Below, piece after piece: positions 10,466-18,317 of a DNA stretch of 64,000 nucleotides; position 1 is the stretch's first letter, and every line of letters begins with the position of its first letter. The stretch is from DASQPR01 sp963836785 (GTDB lineage: Bacteria; Actinomycetota; Actinomycetes; Mycobacteriales; Micromonosporaceae): positions 62,001 to 126,000 of the forward strand of contig CAWIKW010000004.1 of the NCBI GenBank assembly GCA_963836785.1, written 5' to 3'. The translations under genes and the position numbers were made by a program. The notes below the pieces were generated by a model that saw only the letters and a list, made by a program, of their open reading frames with translations, did no database searches and was not told the origin of the DNA.

Positions 10466-11452
10466 GTGTGCGCCGCGAAACGTTCGTCGCCGGACGACCC
10501 GGCCGGTCTGATCGTGATCGACAAACCGGGCGGGATGACCTCGCATGACGTCGTCTCCCGGGTGCGGCGGCTGGCCCACACGCGTCGGGTCGGTCATGGC
10601 GGCACGCTCGACCCGATGGCGACCGGCGTGCTCGTGATCGGCGTCGGTCGTGCGACGCGGTTACTGACGTACGTGATCGGCGCCGACAAGCGTTACCGCG
10701 CGACGATCCGGCTCGGCGCGTCGACGATCACCGACGACGCCGAGGGCGAGGTGGTTGCTCGGGCATCTGTCTCGGGGGTCAGCGACGACGCAGTGCGGGC
10801 CGGCCTCGCCGCGCAGACCGGCACCGTCAGCCAGGTGCCGTCCGCGGTGAGCGCGATCAAAGTCAACGGCCAGCGGGCGTACGCCAAGGTGCGCGCCGGT
10901 GAATCCGTCGAGCTGGCGGCACGCACGGTGACGATTTCCGCGATCGATGTGCTGGACATCCGAAGGCTGCGCGCCGTCGACGGCCCGGGTGTGGTCGCCG
11001 GCCCGGAAGTTGTCGCCGGCCCGGATGTGGTCGACGGCCCGGATGTGGTCGACGTGGATGTCGACGTGGCCTGCTCGACCGGCACGTACGTCCGGGCGAT
11101 CGCCCGCGACCTGGGCGCCTCGCTCGGCGTCGGCGGACATCTGACGGCGCTGCGCCGTACCGCGGTCGGCGCCTTCACCCTCGCCGAGTCGGTCACGCTC
11201 GACGCGTTGACGGACCGGGTCGCGGCGGGCGGCTCACCGATCGCGATGTCGTTGGACGAGGCGACCGTCCGATTCTTCGCGCGACGCGACGCGACACCGG
11301 ACGAGGCGGTCGTGGTGTCTCACGGTGGCCCGCTGGCCGCCGTCGGCCTCGACGGGACGTACGCGGTGTTCGGGCCGGACGGGTCGGTGATCGCGATCGT
11401 GACCGAGCGCGACGGCAGGACCCGTGCCGAGGTCGTCCTCGCCCCCGCCTGA
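10466..11452 (+). CDS. truB: tRNA pseudouridine-55 synthase TruB, with an internal repeat
   Basis: TruB makes pseudouridine 55 in the T loop of tRNAs. The 328-aa protein shows LIVIDKPGGMTSHDVV and the catalytic block HGGTLDPMATGVLVIGVG with the nucleophile Asp49. KRYRATIRLG, VPSAVSAIKVNGQRAYAKVRAG, CSTGTYVRAIARDLG and a C-terminal PUA-like domain follow. Between the second catalytic lobe and CSTGTYVR there is a four-unit hexapeptide repeat (GPGVVA-GPEVVA-GPDVVD-GPDVVD). It is not part of the usual TruB fold and probably sits in a surface loop. The start is GTG with no strong Shine-Dalgarno. Confidence 0.95.
   Translation: MCAAKRSSPDDPAGLIVIDKPGGMTSHDVVSRVRRLAHTRRVGHGGTLDPMATGVLVIGVGRATRLLTYVIGADKRYRATIRLGASTITDDAEGEVVARASVSGVSDDAVRAGLAAQTGTVSQVPSAVSAIKVNGQRAYAKVRAGESVELAARTVTISAIDVLDIRRLRAVDGPGVVAGPEVVAGPDVVDGPDVVDVDVDVACSTGTYVRAIARDLGASLGVGGHLTALRRTAVGAFTLAESVTLDALTDRVAAGGSPIAMSLDEATVRFFARRDATPDEAVVVSHGGPLAAVGLDGTYAVFGPDGSVIAIVTERDGRTRAEVVLAPA
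10982..11053. repeat. 18-bp tandem repeat inside truB
   Basis: Four 18-bp units beginning GGCCCGG lie at 10982-10999, 11000-11017, 11018-11035 and 11036-11053. The last two are identical (GGCCCGGATGTGGTCGAC). The repeat adds 24 residues in frame. Confidence 0.9.
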
Positions 11453-11518
11453 CTCTCGCGCCGCGCCGGTATCGCTCGGCGTCGCCCGCCGTGGGCGGCG
11501 TCGCCCGCGCCGAGCAAC

Positions 11519-11569
11519 TGTACGGAAGTTGGGCACCTCGGCGGCCCGACGCTACCCATGTTCCGTACA
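11519..11569. repeat. Dispersed palindromic element, copy 1
   Basis: Left arm TGTACGGAAGTTGGGC starts at 11519; right arm ends TTCCGTACA at 11561-11569. The outer 9 bp are perfectly complementary, with further partial pairing (TTGGG against CCCAT). It lies between truB and ribF. The same left arm occurs at 18188 (identical 16 bp) and 55257 (15 of 16 bp). Confidence 0.8.
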
Positions 11570-11603
11570 TTTGCCGGTGGGCGGACACCGGAGGGAGATC
11601 GGC

Positions 11604-12536
11604 GTGCAGCGCTGGCGGGGTTATGAGGCGGCACCGGGCGGCTGGGGCCGATCGGTCATCACCATCGGCGTCTTCGACGGCGTACACCGCGGGCACCAGC
11701 AGATCATTGGCTATACCGTCGAGCGGGCGGAACAACTCGGCTTGTCCTCGGTGGTCGTAACGTTCGATCCACACCCGGCCGAGGTCGTACGGCCCGGAGC
11801 ACACCCGGCCGTGCTGACCGAGCCGCATCGCAAGGCCGAGCTGATCGAGGCGCTCGGTGTCGACGTGCTGTGCGTCGTCCCGTTCACCCAGACGTTCTCG
11901 CAGCTCTCGCCGGAGCAGTTCGTACACGATGTCCTGGTCGAGCACCTGCACGCCTCGCTCATCGTCGTCGGCGACAACTTCCGGTTCGGTCACCGTGCCG
12001 CCGGTGACGTCGAGCTGCTGACCCGGCTCGGCCGTACGTTCGGGTTCGGCGTGGAGGATGCCGAGCTCGTGACCGACAACGGGACGGTGTTCTCCTCGAC
12101 GTACATCCGCTCGTGCGTCGATGCTGGCGATGTGGCGGCGGCCGCGGCCGCGCTCGGCCGGCCGCACCGGATCGAGGGCGTCGTCGTGCGCGGCGACCAA
12201 CGCGGCCGGGAGCTGGGCTTCCCGACGGCCAACCTGATGTGTACGCGGTACGCCGCGATCCCGGCCGACGGTGTGTACGCCGCCTGGCTCCACGTTCGGG
12301 ACAAGACCTACAGCGCCGCCGTGTCGATCGGCACGAACCCGACGTTCGCCGGGCGCGAGCACCGGGTCGAGGCCTACCTGCTCGACTTCGACGGCGACCT
12401 CTACGGCGAGCGGGTCAGCCTGGACTTCGTGGCACACCTGCGGGAGCAGCGGCGTTACGAGGGCCCGGCGAAACTTGTCGAGCAGATCGCAAAGGACGTG
12501 ACCGAGACCCGGGCCGTACTGTCGCATGGATCTTGA
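11604..12536 (+). CDS. ribF: Bifunctional riboflavin kinase / FAD synthetase
   Basis: Converts riboflavin to FMN and FMN to FAD. The 310-aa protein has an N-terminal nucleotidyltransferase domain: SVITIGVFDGVHRGHQQII, VVVTFDPHPAEVV, VVGDNFRFGHRAAGD and SSTYIRSCVDAGDV. The C-terminal riboflavin kinase domain follows: GVVVRGDQRGRELGFPTANL, GVYAAWLHV, SIGTNPTF and VEAYLLDFDGDLYGERVSLDFVAHLREQRRY. GTG 11604 is chosen because GGAGGGAG precedes it and the alignable domain starts about 25 residues later; the longer frame runs back through the palindromic element. The truB-ribF-rpsO order is conserved in actinobacteria. Confidence 0.95.
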   Translation: MQRWRGYEAAPGGWGRSVITIGVFDGVHRGHQQIIGYTVERAEQLGLSSVVVTFDPHPAEVVRPGAHPAVLTEPHRKAELIEALGVDVLCVVPFTQTFSQLSPEQFVHDVLVEHLHASLIVVGDNFRFGHRAAGDVELLTRLGRTFGFGVEDAELVTDNGTVFSSTYIRSCVDAGDVAAAAAALGRPHRIEGVVVRGDQRGRELGFPTANLMCTRYAAIPADGVYAAWLHVRDKTYSAAVSIGTNPTFAGREHRVEAYLLDFDGDLYGERVSLDFVAHLREQRRYEGPAKLVEQIAKDVTETRAVLSHGS

Positions 12537-12746
12537 AAGCCGGCGGCCGACGTACCCGGCTTAAAACGGTCAAACAGGCCGCAACGGGACGACGGCGAGC
12601 GCGCCCAACGGTGTCGCTTCGTGGGATCGGCGCCTCGACTGGTAGTCTTGACATCGACGCCGGGTAACCGGCAGGTTCTGCGTGCCTGCACGACGCCGCG
12701 GCCGCGCGGACCTCGAAACCACTCCGCACAACCGAACAGGGAGATC

Positions 12747-13016
12747 ATGGCGCTCGCAGCAGAGCTGAAGACACAGATCATGAAGGACTACGCGACCACC
12801 GAGGGCGACACCGGGTCACCCGAGGTACAGGTTGCGGTCCTGTCCCGCCGCATCGCCGACCTCACCGAGCACCTGCGCACGCACAAGCACGACCATCACA
12901 GTCGTCGTGGCCTGCTGCTGCTCGTCGGTCGCCGGCGCCGGCTCCTCAACTACCTGCAGAAGACCGATATCAGCCGCTACCGGTCGTTGATCGAGCGGCT
13001 CGGCCTGCGTAGGTGA
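12747..13016 (+). CDS. rpsO: 30S ribosomal protein S15
   Basis: Primary 16S rRNA-binding protein of the 30S platform. The 89-aa sequence is typical: MALAAELKTQIMKDY, GDTGSPEVQVAVLSRRIADLTEHLRTHKHDHHSRRGLLLLVGRRRRLLNYL and the final YRSLIERLGLRR. ATG 12747 has AGGGAG just upstream. A TAGTCT at 12643-12648 fits a -10 element and would give a leader of about 95 nt. The leader could bind S15 for autoregulation as in other bacteria, but I cannot identify a specific pseudoknot. Confidence 0.97.
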   Translation: MALAAELKTQIMKDYATTEGDTGSPEVQVAVLSRRIADLTEHLRTHKHDHHSRRGLLLLVGRRRRLLNYLQKTDISRYRSLIERLGLRR

Positions 13017-13023
13017 CGCCAGC

Positions 13024-13078
13024 GGGGGAGTGACCAGCATCGCGCCACGAAACGGCGCGTGTGCCCGGTCGCTCCCCC
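13024..13078 (+). terminator. Terminator or attenuator between rpsO and pnp
   Basis: GGGGGAGTGACC (13024-13035) pairs with GGTCGCTCCCCC (13067-13078), allowing one G-U pair. A small inner hairpin CGCGCC/GGCGCG sits in the loop. It lies directly after the rpsO stop. Confidence 0.7.
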
Positions 13079-13169
13079 GACCCATAACCGCACAGTCCAT
13101 CTAGAAGCAACACCCAATCCAATTGCACAGGACGATGACTCACCCCTCGCCGGGTAAGGCGCTCGGTGA

Positions 13170-13245
13170 ACCGGTCTCCGGTAGTGGTCTTCGGGGCACG
13201 CCCGCACGGGCAGTGACTCCCGCGGGCTTCGATCGAAGACCGGCC
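13170..13245 (+). ncRNA. Candidate actino-pnp leader RNA
   Basis: The 255-bp region between the rpsO hairpin and pnp contains a stem GGTCTTCG (13186-13193) with CGAAGACC (13234-13241) enclosing a smaller CCCG/CGGG hairpin. A conserved structured RNA called the actino-pnp motif is known upstream of pnp in actinomycetes and is thought to be an RNase III target for autoregulation. Position and presence of a long stem fit; I could not align to the model. Confidence 0.5.
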
Positions 13246-13333
13246 CACTCGACATAACCCGCCGGCTGCGTCGTCGCCCGCCGACCCGAGTCACGATGAC
13301 CGGGTCGAGGAGACCAAGGAGTACAACCAACAC

Positions 13334-15706
13334 ATGTCCGAGCACACTCTCGGCACCGAAACCAGCAAGGCGATCATCGACAACGGGTCCTTCGGCACCC
13401 GTGAGGTCACCTTCTCCACGGGCCGCCTGGCCCGCCAGGCCGCCGGCTCCGCACTCGCGCAGCTCGGCGACACCGTCGTGTTGTCCGCGACCACGGTGAG
13501 CAAGCACCCGAAGGACAACCTCGACTTCTTCCCGCTCACCGTCGACATCGAGGAGCGCATGTACGCGGCCGGGCGCATCCCCGGCTCGTTCTTCCGCCGC
13601 GAAGGCCGGCCGAGCGAGGACGCGATCCTCACCTGCCGCCTGATCGACCGGCCGCTGCGCCCGAGCTTCGCCAAGGGCCTGCGCAACGAGATCCAGATCG
13701 TCGGTACGGTGCTCGCCCTCGACCCGTCCCACCCGTACGACGTCGTGGCCATCAACGCCGCGTCGATGTCGACGAAGCTCGCCGGCCTGCCGTTCTCCGG
13801 CCCGGTCGGCGCGACCCGCGTCGCGCACATCGACGGCCAGTGGGTCGCCTTCCCGACGCACGACGAGTTGACCCGCGCCACCTTCGACATGGTCGTGGCC
13901 GGCCGTACGCTGCCCGACGGCGACGTCGCGATCATGATGGTCGAGGCCGAGGCCACCGAGCACACGGTGAACCTCATCGCCGGCGGCGCGCCCGCGCCGA
14001 CCGAGGAGGTCGTGGCGAGCGGTCTCGAGGCCGCGAAGCCCGCCATCCGCGAGCTGTGCCGGGCCCAGCAGGTGCTGGCCGACAGCGCGGCCAAGCCGAC
14101 CGGTGAGTTCCCGGTCTTCCTGGACTACCAGGACGACGTCTACTCCGCGGTCGAAGACGCCGTGCGCGGCGAGCTGGCCGAGGCGCTCAAGATCGCCGCG
14201 AAGCAGGAGCGGGAGAGCGAGCTCGACCGCCTCAAGGACGTGGCCCACGAGCGTCTGGACGGCCAGTTCGAGGGTCGCGAGAAGGAGATCAGCGCGGCGT
14301 TCCGCTCGGTCACGAAGAAGGAGGTGCGTGCGCGGGTCCTGCGCGACCAGGTACGCATCGACGGCCGTGGCCCGCGCGACATCCGGCCGCTGACGGCCGA
14401 GGTCGGCATCCTGCCGCGCGTGCACGGCAGTGCGCTCTTCGAGCGGGGCGAGACGCAGATCATGGGCGTCACGACGCTGAACATGCTGCGCATGGAGCAG
14501 GCACTGGACACGCTCTCGCCGGAGAAGTCCAAGCGCTACATGCACAACTACAACTTCCCGCCGTACTCGACCGGTGAGACCGGCCGAGTCGGTTCGCCGA
14601 AGCGGCGCGAGATCGGTCACGGCGCTCTCGCCGAGCGCGCCCTGATCCCGGTGCTTCCGTCGCGCACGGAGTTCCCGTACGCGATCCGGCAGGTGTCCGA
14701 GGCGCTCGGCTCCAACGGCTCCACGTCGATGGGCTCGGTCTGCGCGAGCACGATGTCGCTGATGTACGCCGGTGTCCCGCTGAAGGCTCCGGTCGCCGGC
14801 ATCGCGATGGGCCTGATCTCGGACGAGGTCGACGGCAAGACGTCGTTCGTGACGCTGACCGACATCCTCGGTGCCGAGGACGCGTTCGGCGACATGGACT
14901 TCAAGGTCGCCGGTACGTCGCAGTTCGTCACGGCGCTCCAGCTCGACACGAAGCTCGACGGCATCCCGTCCGACGTGCTCGCGGCCGCGCTGGCCCAGGC
15001 GCACGACGCCCGGGCCACGATCCTCGGCGTGATGCTGTCGGCGATCGGTGTCACCGGCGACATGAGCGACTACGCGCCGCGCGTGACCACGGTGAAGATC
15101 CCGGTCGACAAGATCGGCATGGTGATCGGCCCGAAGGGTCAGATGATCAACGCGATCCAGGACGAGACCGGCGCCGAGATTTCGATCGAGGACGACGGCA
15201 CGATCTACGTCGGAGCCACCAACGGCCCGGCCGCGGCCGCCGCGGTTGAGCGGATCAACGCGATCGCCAACCCGACGATGCCGAAGGTCGGCGACCGCTT
15301 CCTCGGCACGGTGGTCAAGACGGCCGCGTTCGGCGCGTTCGTCTCGCTGCTGCCCGGCCGCGACGGCCTGCTGCACATCTCGAAGGTGGGCGACGGGACG
15401 AAGCGCGTCGAGCGGGTCGAGGACTACCTGAACGTCGGCGACAAGGTCGAGGTGCAGATCGCCGAGATCGACGCGCGCGGCAAGGTCTACCTGGACAAGG
15501 TCGGCTCGGACGGCGAGGTCATCGCGCCGGCCGGCGGCTCCGGACCGGGCAACCGGGACCGCGGCGGCGACCGTGGTCCGCGTGACCGCGGCGAGCGTGA
15601 CCACGGTGACCGTGGCCCGTCGCGCGGCGACGACCGGGCGCCCTCGGGCGACGGCCCCGCCGGTGAGAGCGACGAGGCGCGCCGCCGCCGGCGTCGCCAG
15701 CGCTGA
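13334..15706 (+). CDS. pnp: Polyribonucleotide nucleotidyltransferase (PNPase)
   Basis: 3'-to-5' phosphorolytic exoribonuclease and RNA polymerising enzyme; trimeric. The 790-aa protein shows the first RNase PH domain (IIDNGSFGTREVTFSTGRLARQAAGSAL, FFRREGRPSEDAILTCRLIDRPLRP), an all-helical linker, and the second RNase PH domain (LFERGETQIMGVTTLNM, RREIGHGALAERAL, AGIAMGLISD). A KH domain (VGMVIGPKG type: KIGMVIGPKGQMINAIQDETGAEISIEDDG) and an S1 domain (GDRFLGTVVKTAAFGAFVSLLPGRDGLLHISKV) follow. The C-terminus is a disordered Arg/Asp/Gly tail (GGDRGPRDRGERD). It sits in the conserved rpsO-pnp-M16 peptidase order. Confidence 0.97.
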   Translation: MSEHTLGTETSKAIIDNGSFGTREVTFSTGRLARQAAGSALAQLGDTVVLSATTVSKHPKDNLDFFPLTVDIEERMYAAGRIPGSFFRREGRPSEDAILTCRLIDRPLRPSFAKGLRNEIQIVGTVLALDPSHPYDVVAINAASMSTKLAGLPFSGPVGATRVAHIDGQWVAFPTHDELTRATFDMVVAGRTLPDGDVAIMMVEAEATEHTVNLIAGGAPAPTEEVVASGLEAAKPAIRELCRAQQVLADSAAKPTGEFPVFLDYQDDVYSAVEDAVRGELAEALKIAAKQERESELDRLKDVAHERLDGQFEGREKEISAAFRSVTKKEVRARVLRDQVRIDGRGPRDIRPLTAEVGILPRVHGSALFERGETQIMGVTTLNMLRMEQALDTLSPEKSKRYMHNYNFPPYSTGETGRVGSPKRREIGHGALAERALIPVLPSRTEFPYAIRQVSEALGSNGSTSMGSVCASTMSLMYAGVPLKAPVAGIAMGLISDEVDGKTSFVTLTDILGAEDAFGDMDFKVAGTSQFVTALQLDTKLDGIPSDVLAAALAQAHDARATILGVMLSAIGVTGDMSDYAPRVTTVKIPVDKIGMVIGPKGQMINAIQDETGAEISIEDDGTIYVGATNGPAAAAAVERINAIANPTMPKVGDRFLGTVVKTAAFGAFVSLLPGRDGLLHISKVGDGTKRVERVEDYLNVGDKVEVQIAEIDARGKVYLDKVGSDGEVIAPAGGSGPGNRDRGGDRGPRDRGERDHGDRGPSRGDDRAPSGDGPAGESDEARRRRRRQR

Positions 15707-15737
15707 CCGACGCGTCCGTACGGACGATGAGCGCAAC

Positions 15738-15773
15738 CCCGTGAGGGCGTAGGCATGCCTACGCCCTCACGGG
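15738..15773 (+). terminator. 36-bp perfect palindrome after pnp
   Basis: CCCGTGAGGGCGTAGG (15738-15753), CATG, then CCTACGCCCTCACGGG (15758-15773): 16 perfect pairs with a four-base loop. A second, shorter perfect palindrome (CGTCCGTACGGACG, 15713-15726) lies just before it. Together they should end pnp transcription and protect its 3' end. Confidence 0.9.
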
Positions 15774-15811
15774 TATCCACCCTCTTGCTTGACCCTTGCG
15801 AAGGCTGATCC

Positions 15812-17212
15812 ATGGACGCCGAAACACCGAACCCATCCGCGTCGAATGCGCCGGCTCCGATCGCGCTGGCTCCGATCCCGCCCGCGGAGACGATCGTCGC
15901 CAAGCCGTTGGGCGGTACGGTGCGCCGAACCGTCCTGCCGAACGGGCTGCGCATCGTCACCGAAGCGATTCCGGCCATGCGGAGCGTGTCGTTCGGCGTC
16001 TGGGTCGGCGTCGGCTCCCGCGACGAGGAACCCGGTCGCGGCGGCGTCTCGCACTTCCTGGAACACCTGCTGTTCAAGGGTACGAACCGGCGCAGCGCCC
16101 TGGATATCTCGGCCGGCATCGAAGCCGTCGGCGGTGAGACGAACGCCTTCACCACGAAGGAATACACCTGCTACTACGCCCGCGTGCTGGACGAGGACGC
16201 GAGCATGGCCGTCGACGTGATGTGCGACCTGGTGGTGGACTCGATCCTCGCCGAAGCCGACGTCGAGACGGAACGCGGCGTGATCCTCGAAGAGATCGCG
16301 ATGCATGACGACGAGCCCAGCGACGAAGTCCACGACCTGATCGCGGAGGTCGTCTACGGCTCCGACACGCCGCTCGGCCGGCTGATCTCGGGCACCGAGG
16401 AGACCATCACGCCGATGACGCGTGAGCAGATCGTCGACTTCTACCGGACGCGGTACGTCCCGGCGAACATGGTCGTCTCGGTGGCCGGAAACCTCGACCA
16501 CGACAGCGTGGTCGCCATGGTGACCGAGTCGTTCGCGCGGTCCGGCGTCGCCGGTGCGACCGCCGAACCGTCGGCCTACCGCCCGACCGAGCCGCCGGCA
16601 CCCGTACGCGAGCCGTCCGTCATCGTTCGCGACAAGGACACCGAGCAGGCGCACCTGGTGCTCGGCTGCTCCGGCCTGACCCGACTCGACGAGCGGCGCT
16701 TCGCCGTCGGCGTGCTGAACAACTGCCTCGGCGGTGGCATGTCGAGCCGGCTGTTCCAGGAGATCCGGGAGAAGCGCGGCCTCGCGTACTCGGTCTATTC
16801 GTATACGTCGCAGTACGCCGACGCCGGGATCTTCGCGGTGTACGCCGGCTGCGCACCCGGCAAGGTCGACGAGGTGCTTTCGCTCATCCGGGCCGAATTG
16901 GCGGGGGTGGCCGCCGACGGGCTCACCGAGGCGGAAGTCGTCCGTGGCAAGGGGATGATGAAGGGCTCGCTCGTGCTCGGCCTGGAGGACACCGGATCGC
17001 GGATGAGCCGCCTCGGCAAGGGTGAGCTGCTCTATAACGACCTGATGACCGTGGACGACCTGCTGGCGCGGGTTGACGCGGTCACTGTGGACGACGTCCG
17101 GCGCGTTGCCGCTGACCTGTTGACGCGACCGATGTCGCTTGCACTCGTCGGGCCGTTCGGCGAGCAGGACTTCGATCACCTGTCTGACCGACTGAGCCGT
17201 CTGACCGACTGA
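15812..17212 (+). CDS. M16 family zinc peptidase
   Basis: Pitrilysin/processing-peptidase family protein (466 aa), the gene usually following pnp in actinobacteria (PepR in Mycobacterium). The inverted zinc motif HFLEH is at residues 81-85. Upstream is LPNGLRIVTEAIPAMRSVSFGVWVGVGSRDE, and the third ligand region is ETERGVILEEIAMHDDEP. The second, inactive half has LVLGCSGLTRLDERRFAVGVLNNCLGGGMSSRLFQEIREKRGLAYSVYSY. The first 30 residues are Ala/Pro-rich. There is no signal peptide. The 3' end of the gene lies in a 17-bp repeat that also continues past the stop. Confidence 0.92.
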   Translation: MDAETPNPSASNAPAPIALAPIPPAETIVAKPLGGTVRRTVLPNGLRIVTEAIPAMRSVSFGVWVGVGSRDEEPGRGGVSHFLEHLLFKGTNRRSALDISAGIEAVGGETNAFTTKEYTCYYARVLDEDASMAVDVMCDLVVDSILAEADVETERGVILEEIAMHDDEPSDEVHDLIAEVVYGSDTPLGRLISGTEETITPMTREQIVDFYRTRYVPANMVVSVAGNLDHDSVVAMVTESFARSGVAGATAEPSAYRPTEPPAPVREPSVIVRDKDTEQAHLVLGCSGLTRLDERRFAVGVLNNCLGGGMSSRLFQEIREKRGLAYSVYSYTSQYADAGIFAVYAGCAPGKVDEVLSLIRAELAGVAADGLTEAEVVRGKGMMKGSLVLGLEDTGSRMSRLGKGELLYNDLMTVDDLLARVDAVTVDDVRRVAADLLTRPMSLALVGPFGEQDFDHLSDRLSRLTD

Positions 17213-17232
17213 GCCGTCTGACCGACTGAACC
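17182..17232. repeat. 17-bp tandem repeat across a stop codon
   Basis: GTCTGACCGACTGAGCC occurs at 17182-17198 and 17199-17215, and as GTCTGACCGACTGAACC at 17216-17232. The TGA of the M16 peptidase (17210-17212) is in the second unit. Because 17 is not a multiple of three, each unit is read in a different frame. Confidence 0.9.
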
Positions 17233-17384
17233 GTCGCGGACCGGTTCGCGGGTCGTGACCGGTGATCCTCGCATGCCCAGACCGGTTGACGCCGTGATCA
17301 CGTCGCCCACCGGCCGGCCGGGCGAACGTGCCGACGTCGGCGTCGACGGGCTGGGCTTCTACGGCTCGCGGCCGCGGGATGGGC

Positions 17385-17390
17385 TAGGTT
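17385..17390 (+). promoter_or_regulatory. -10 element of dapB (leaderless)
   Basis: TAGGTT ends six bases before the GTG start of dapB and there is no Shine-Dalgarno, so transcription likely begins at the start codon. Confidence 0.5.
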
Positions 17391-17396
17391 GATCGC

Positions 17397-18155
17397 GTGA
17401 CTGACGAACGCGAACCGATCCGGGTCGGCGTGCTCGGCGCCCGAGGCCGTATGGGCATCGAGGTGTGCCGGGCCGTGCAGGCGACCGATGACATGGAACT
17501 CGTCGCCATGGTCGACCAGGGTGACTGGCTGTTCAACGCGTCGGACGCCGGCGCCGAGGTGCTCGTCGACTTCACCAATCCCGATGTCGTGATGGATCAC
17601 GTGCACTGGGCCGTCGATCAGGGCATCAACATGGTCGTCGGCACCAGCGGCTTCACCGACAGCCGGCTGGATCGGATCCGGGGCTGGCTCGCGCTCAAAC
17701 CCGAGGTCGGCGTCATGATTGCACCGAACTTCGGGATCGGCGCGGTGCTCATGATGGAGTTCGCCGCCCGCGCGGCCCGGTTCTTCGAGTCGACCGAGAT
17801 CATCGAAATGCACCACCCGAACAAGGTCGACGCGCCGAGCGGAACCGCAATGCGGACGGCAGCGATCATCGCCGAAGCGCGCGCCGCGGCGTCGATGGGC
17901 AGCATGCCCGACGCCACGAAGGACGAAGCGGTCGGCGCCCGCGGCGTCGACATCGACGGCGTGCACATCCACTCCGTCCGGGCCGCCGGGCTCGTCGCGC
18001 ATCAGGAGATCTTGTTCGGTACGGCCGGGGAAACGCTGACGATCCGCCACGACTCGTACGAGCGCGCGTCGTTCATGCCCGGTGTTCTGATGGCCGTGCG
18101 AGCGATCATCGACCGCCCCGGCCTGACAATCGGACTCGGGTCACTCCTCGACTGA
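17397..18155 (+). CDS. dapB: 4-hydroxy-tetrahydrodipicolinate reductase
   Basis: Second committed step of the diaminopimelate/lysine pathway, NAD(P)H-dependent. The 252-aa protein has the Rossmann motif VGVLGARGRMG near the start, VGTSGF, and IAPNFGIGAVLMMEFAARAARFF. The substrate-binding/catalytic block is IIEMHHPNKVDAPSGTA, followed by GLVAHQEILFGTAGETLTIRHDSYERASFMPGVLMAVR. Length and order are standard. It is probably transcribed alone from its own leaderless promoter. Its partner dapA lies 7.8 kb downstream with thyX and rnj. Confidence 0.96.
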   Translation: MTDEREPIRVGVLGARGRMGIEVCRAVQATDDMELVAMVDQGDWLFNASDAGAEVLVDFTNPDVVMDHVHWAVDQGINMVVGTSGFTDSRLDRIRGWLALKPEVGVMIAPNFGIGAVLMMEFAARAARFFESTEIIEMHHPNKVDAPSGTAMRTAAIIAEARAAASMGSMPDATKDEAVGARGVDIDGVHIHSVRAAGLVAHQEILFGTAGETLTIRHDSYERASFMPGVLMAVRAIIDRPGLTIGLGSLLD

Positions 18156-18186
18156 GATGTGATAAGCGTGCCGGGTGCCCGCGTAG

Positions 18187-18239
18187 TTGTACGGAAGTTG
18201 GGCGCTCGGCGCGGTGTGGAGTGCCGAAGTTCCGTACAA
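18187..18239. repeat. Dispersed palindromic element, copy 2
   Basis: TTGTACGGAA (18187-18196) and TTCCGTACAA (18230-18239) are perfect 10-bp arms. Including GTTGGGC and GCCGAAG the paired region extends with two mismatches. It lies 32 bp after the dapB stop. Confidence 0.8.
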
Positions 18240-18317
18240 ATGTATCGCTGAAAGCTAGGTCACTGACCACGCCGCACTCGACCGCGCACAAAAGCGCAAC
18301 CGGTAGTGTGCTCCAAC

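Noticed and set aside
8783..10597. 604-aa reverse ORF opposite the MATE gene
   Set aside because: Charged, Arg/Asp/Gln-rich composition with no recognisable domain, and it lies exactly antisense to a clear transporter; an artefact of high GC content.
12977..15736. 919-aa reverse ORF opposite pnp
   Set aside because: Antisense of PNPase; Arg/Asp/Val-rich, no domain, no ribosome site. Similar long antisense ORFs at 4593-5672, 50435-52411 and 56094-58169 were rejected for the same reason.
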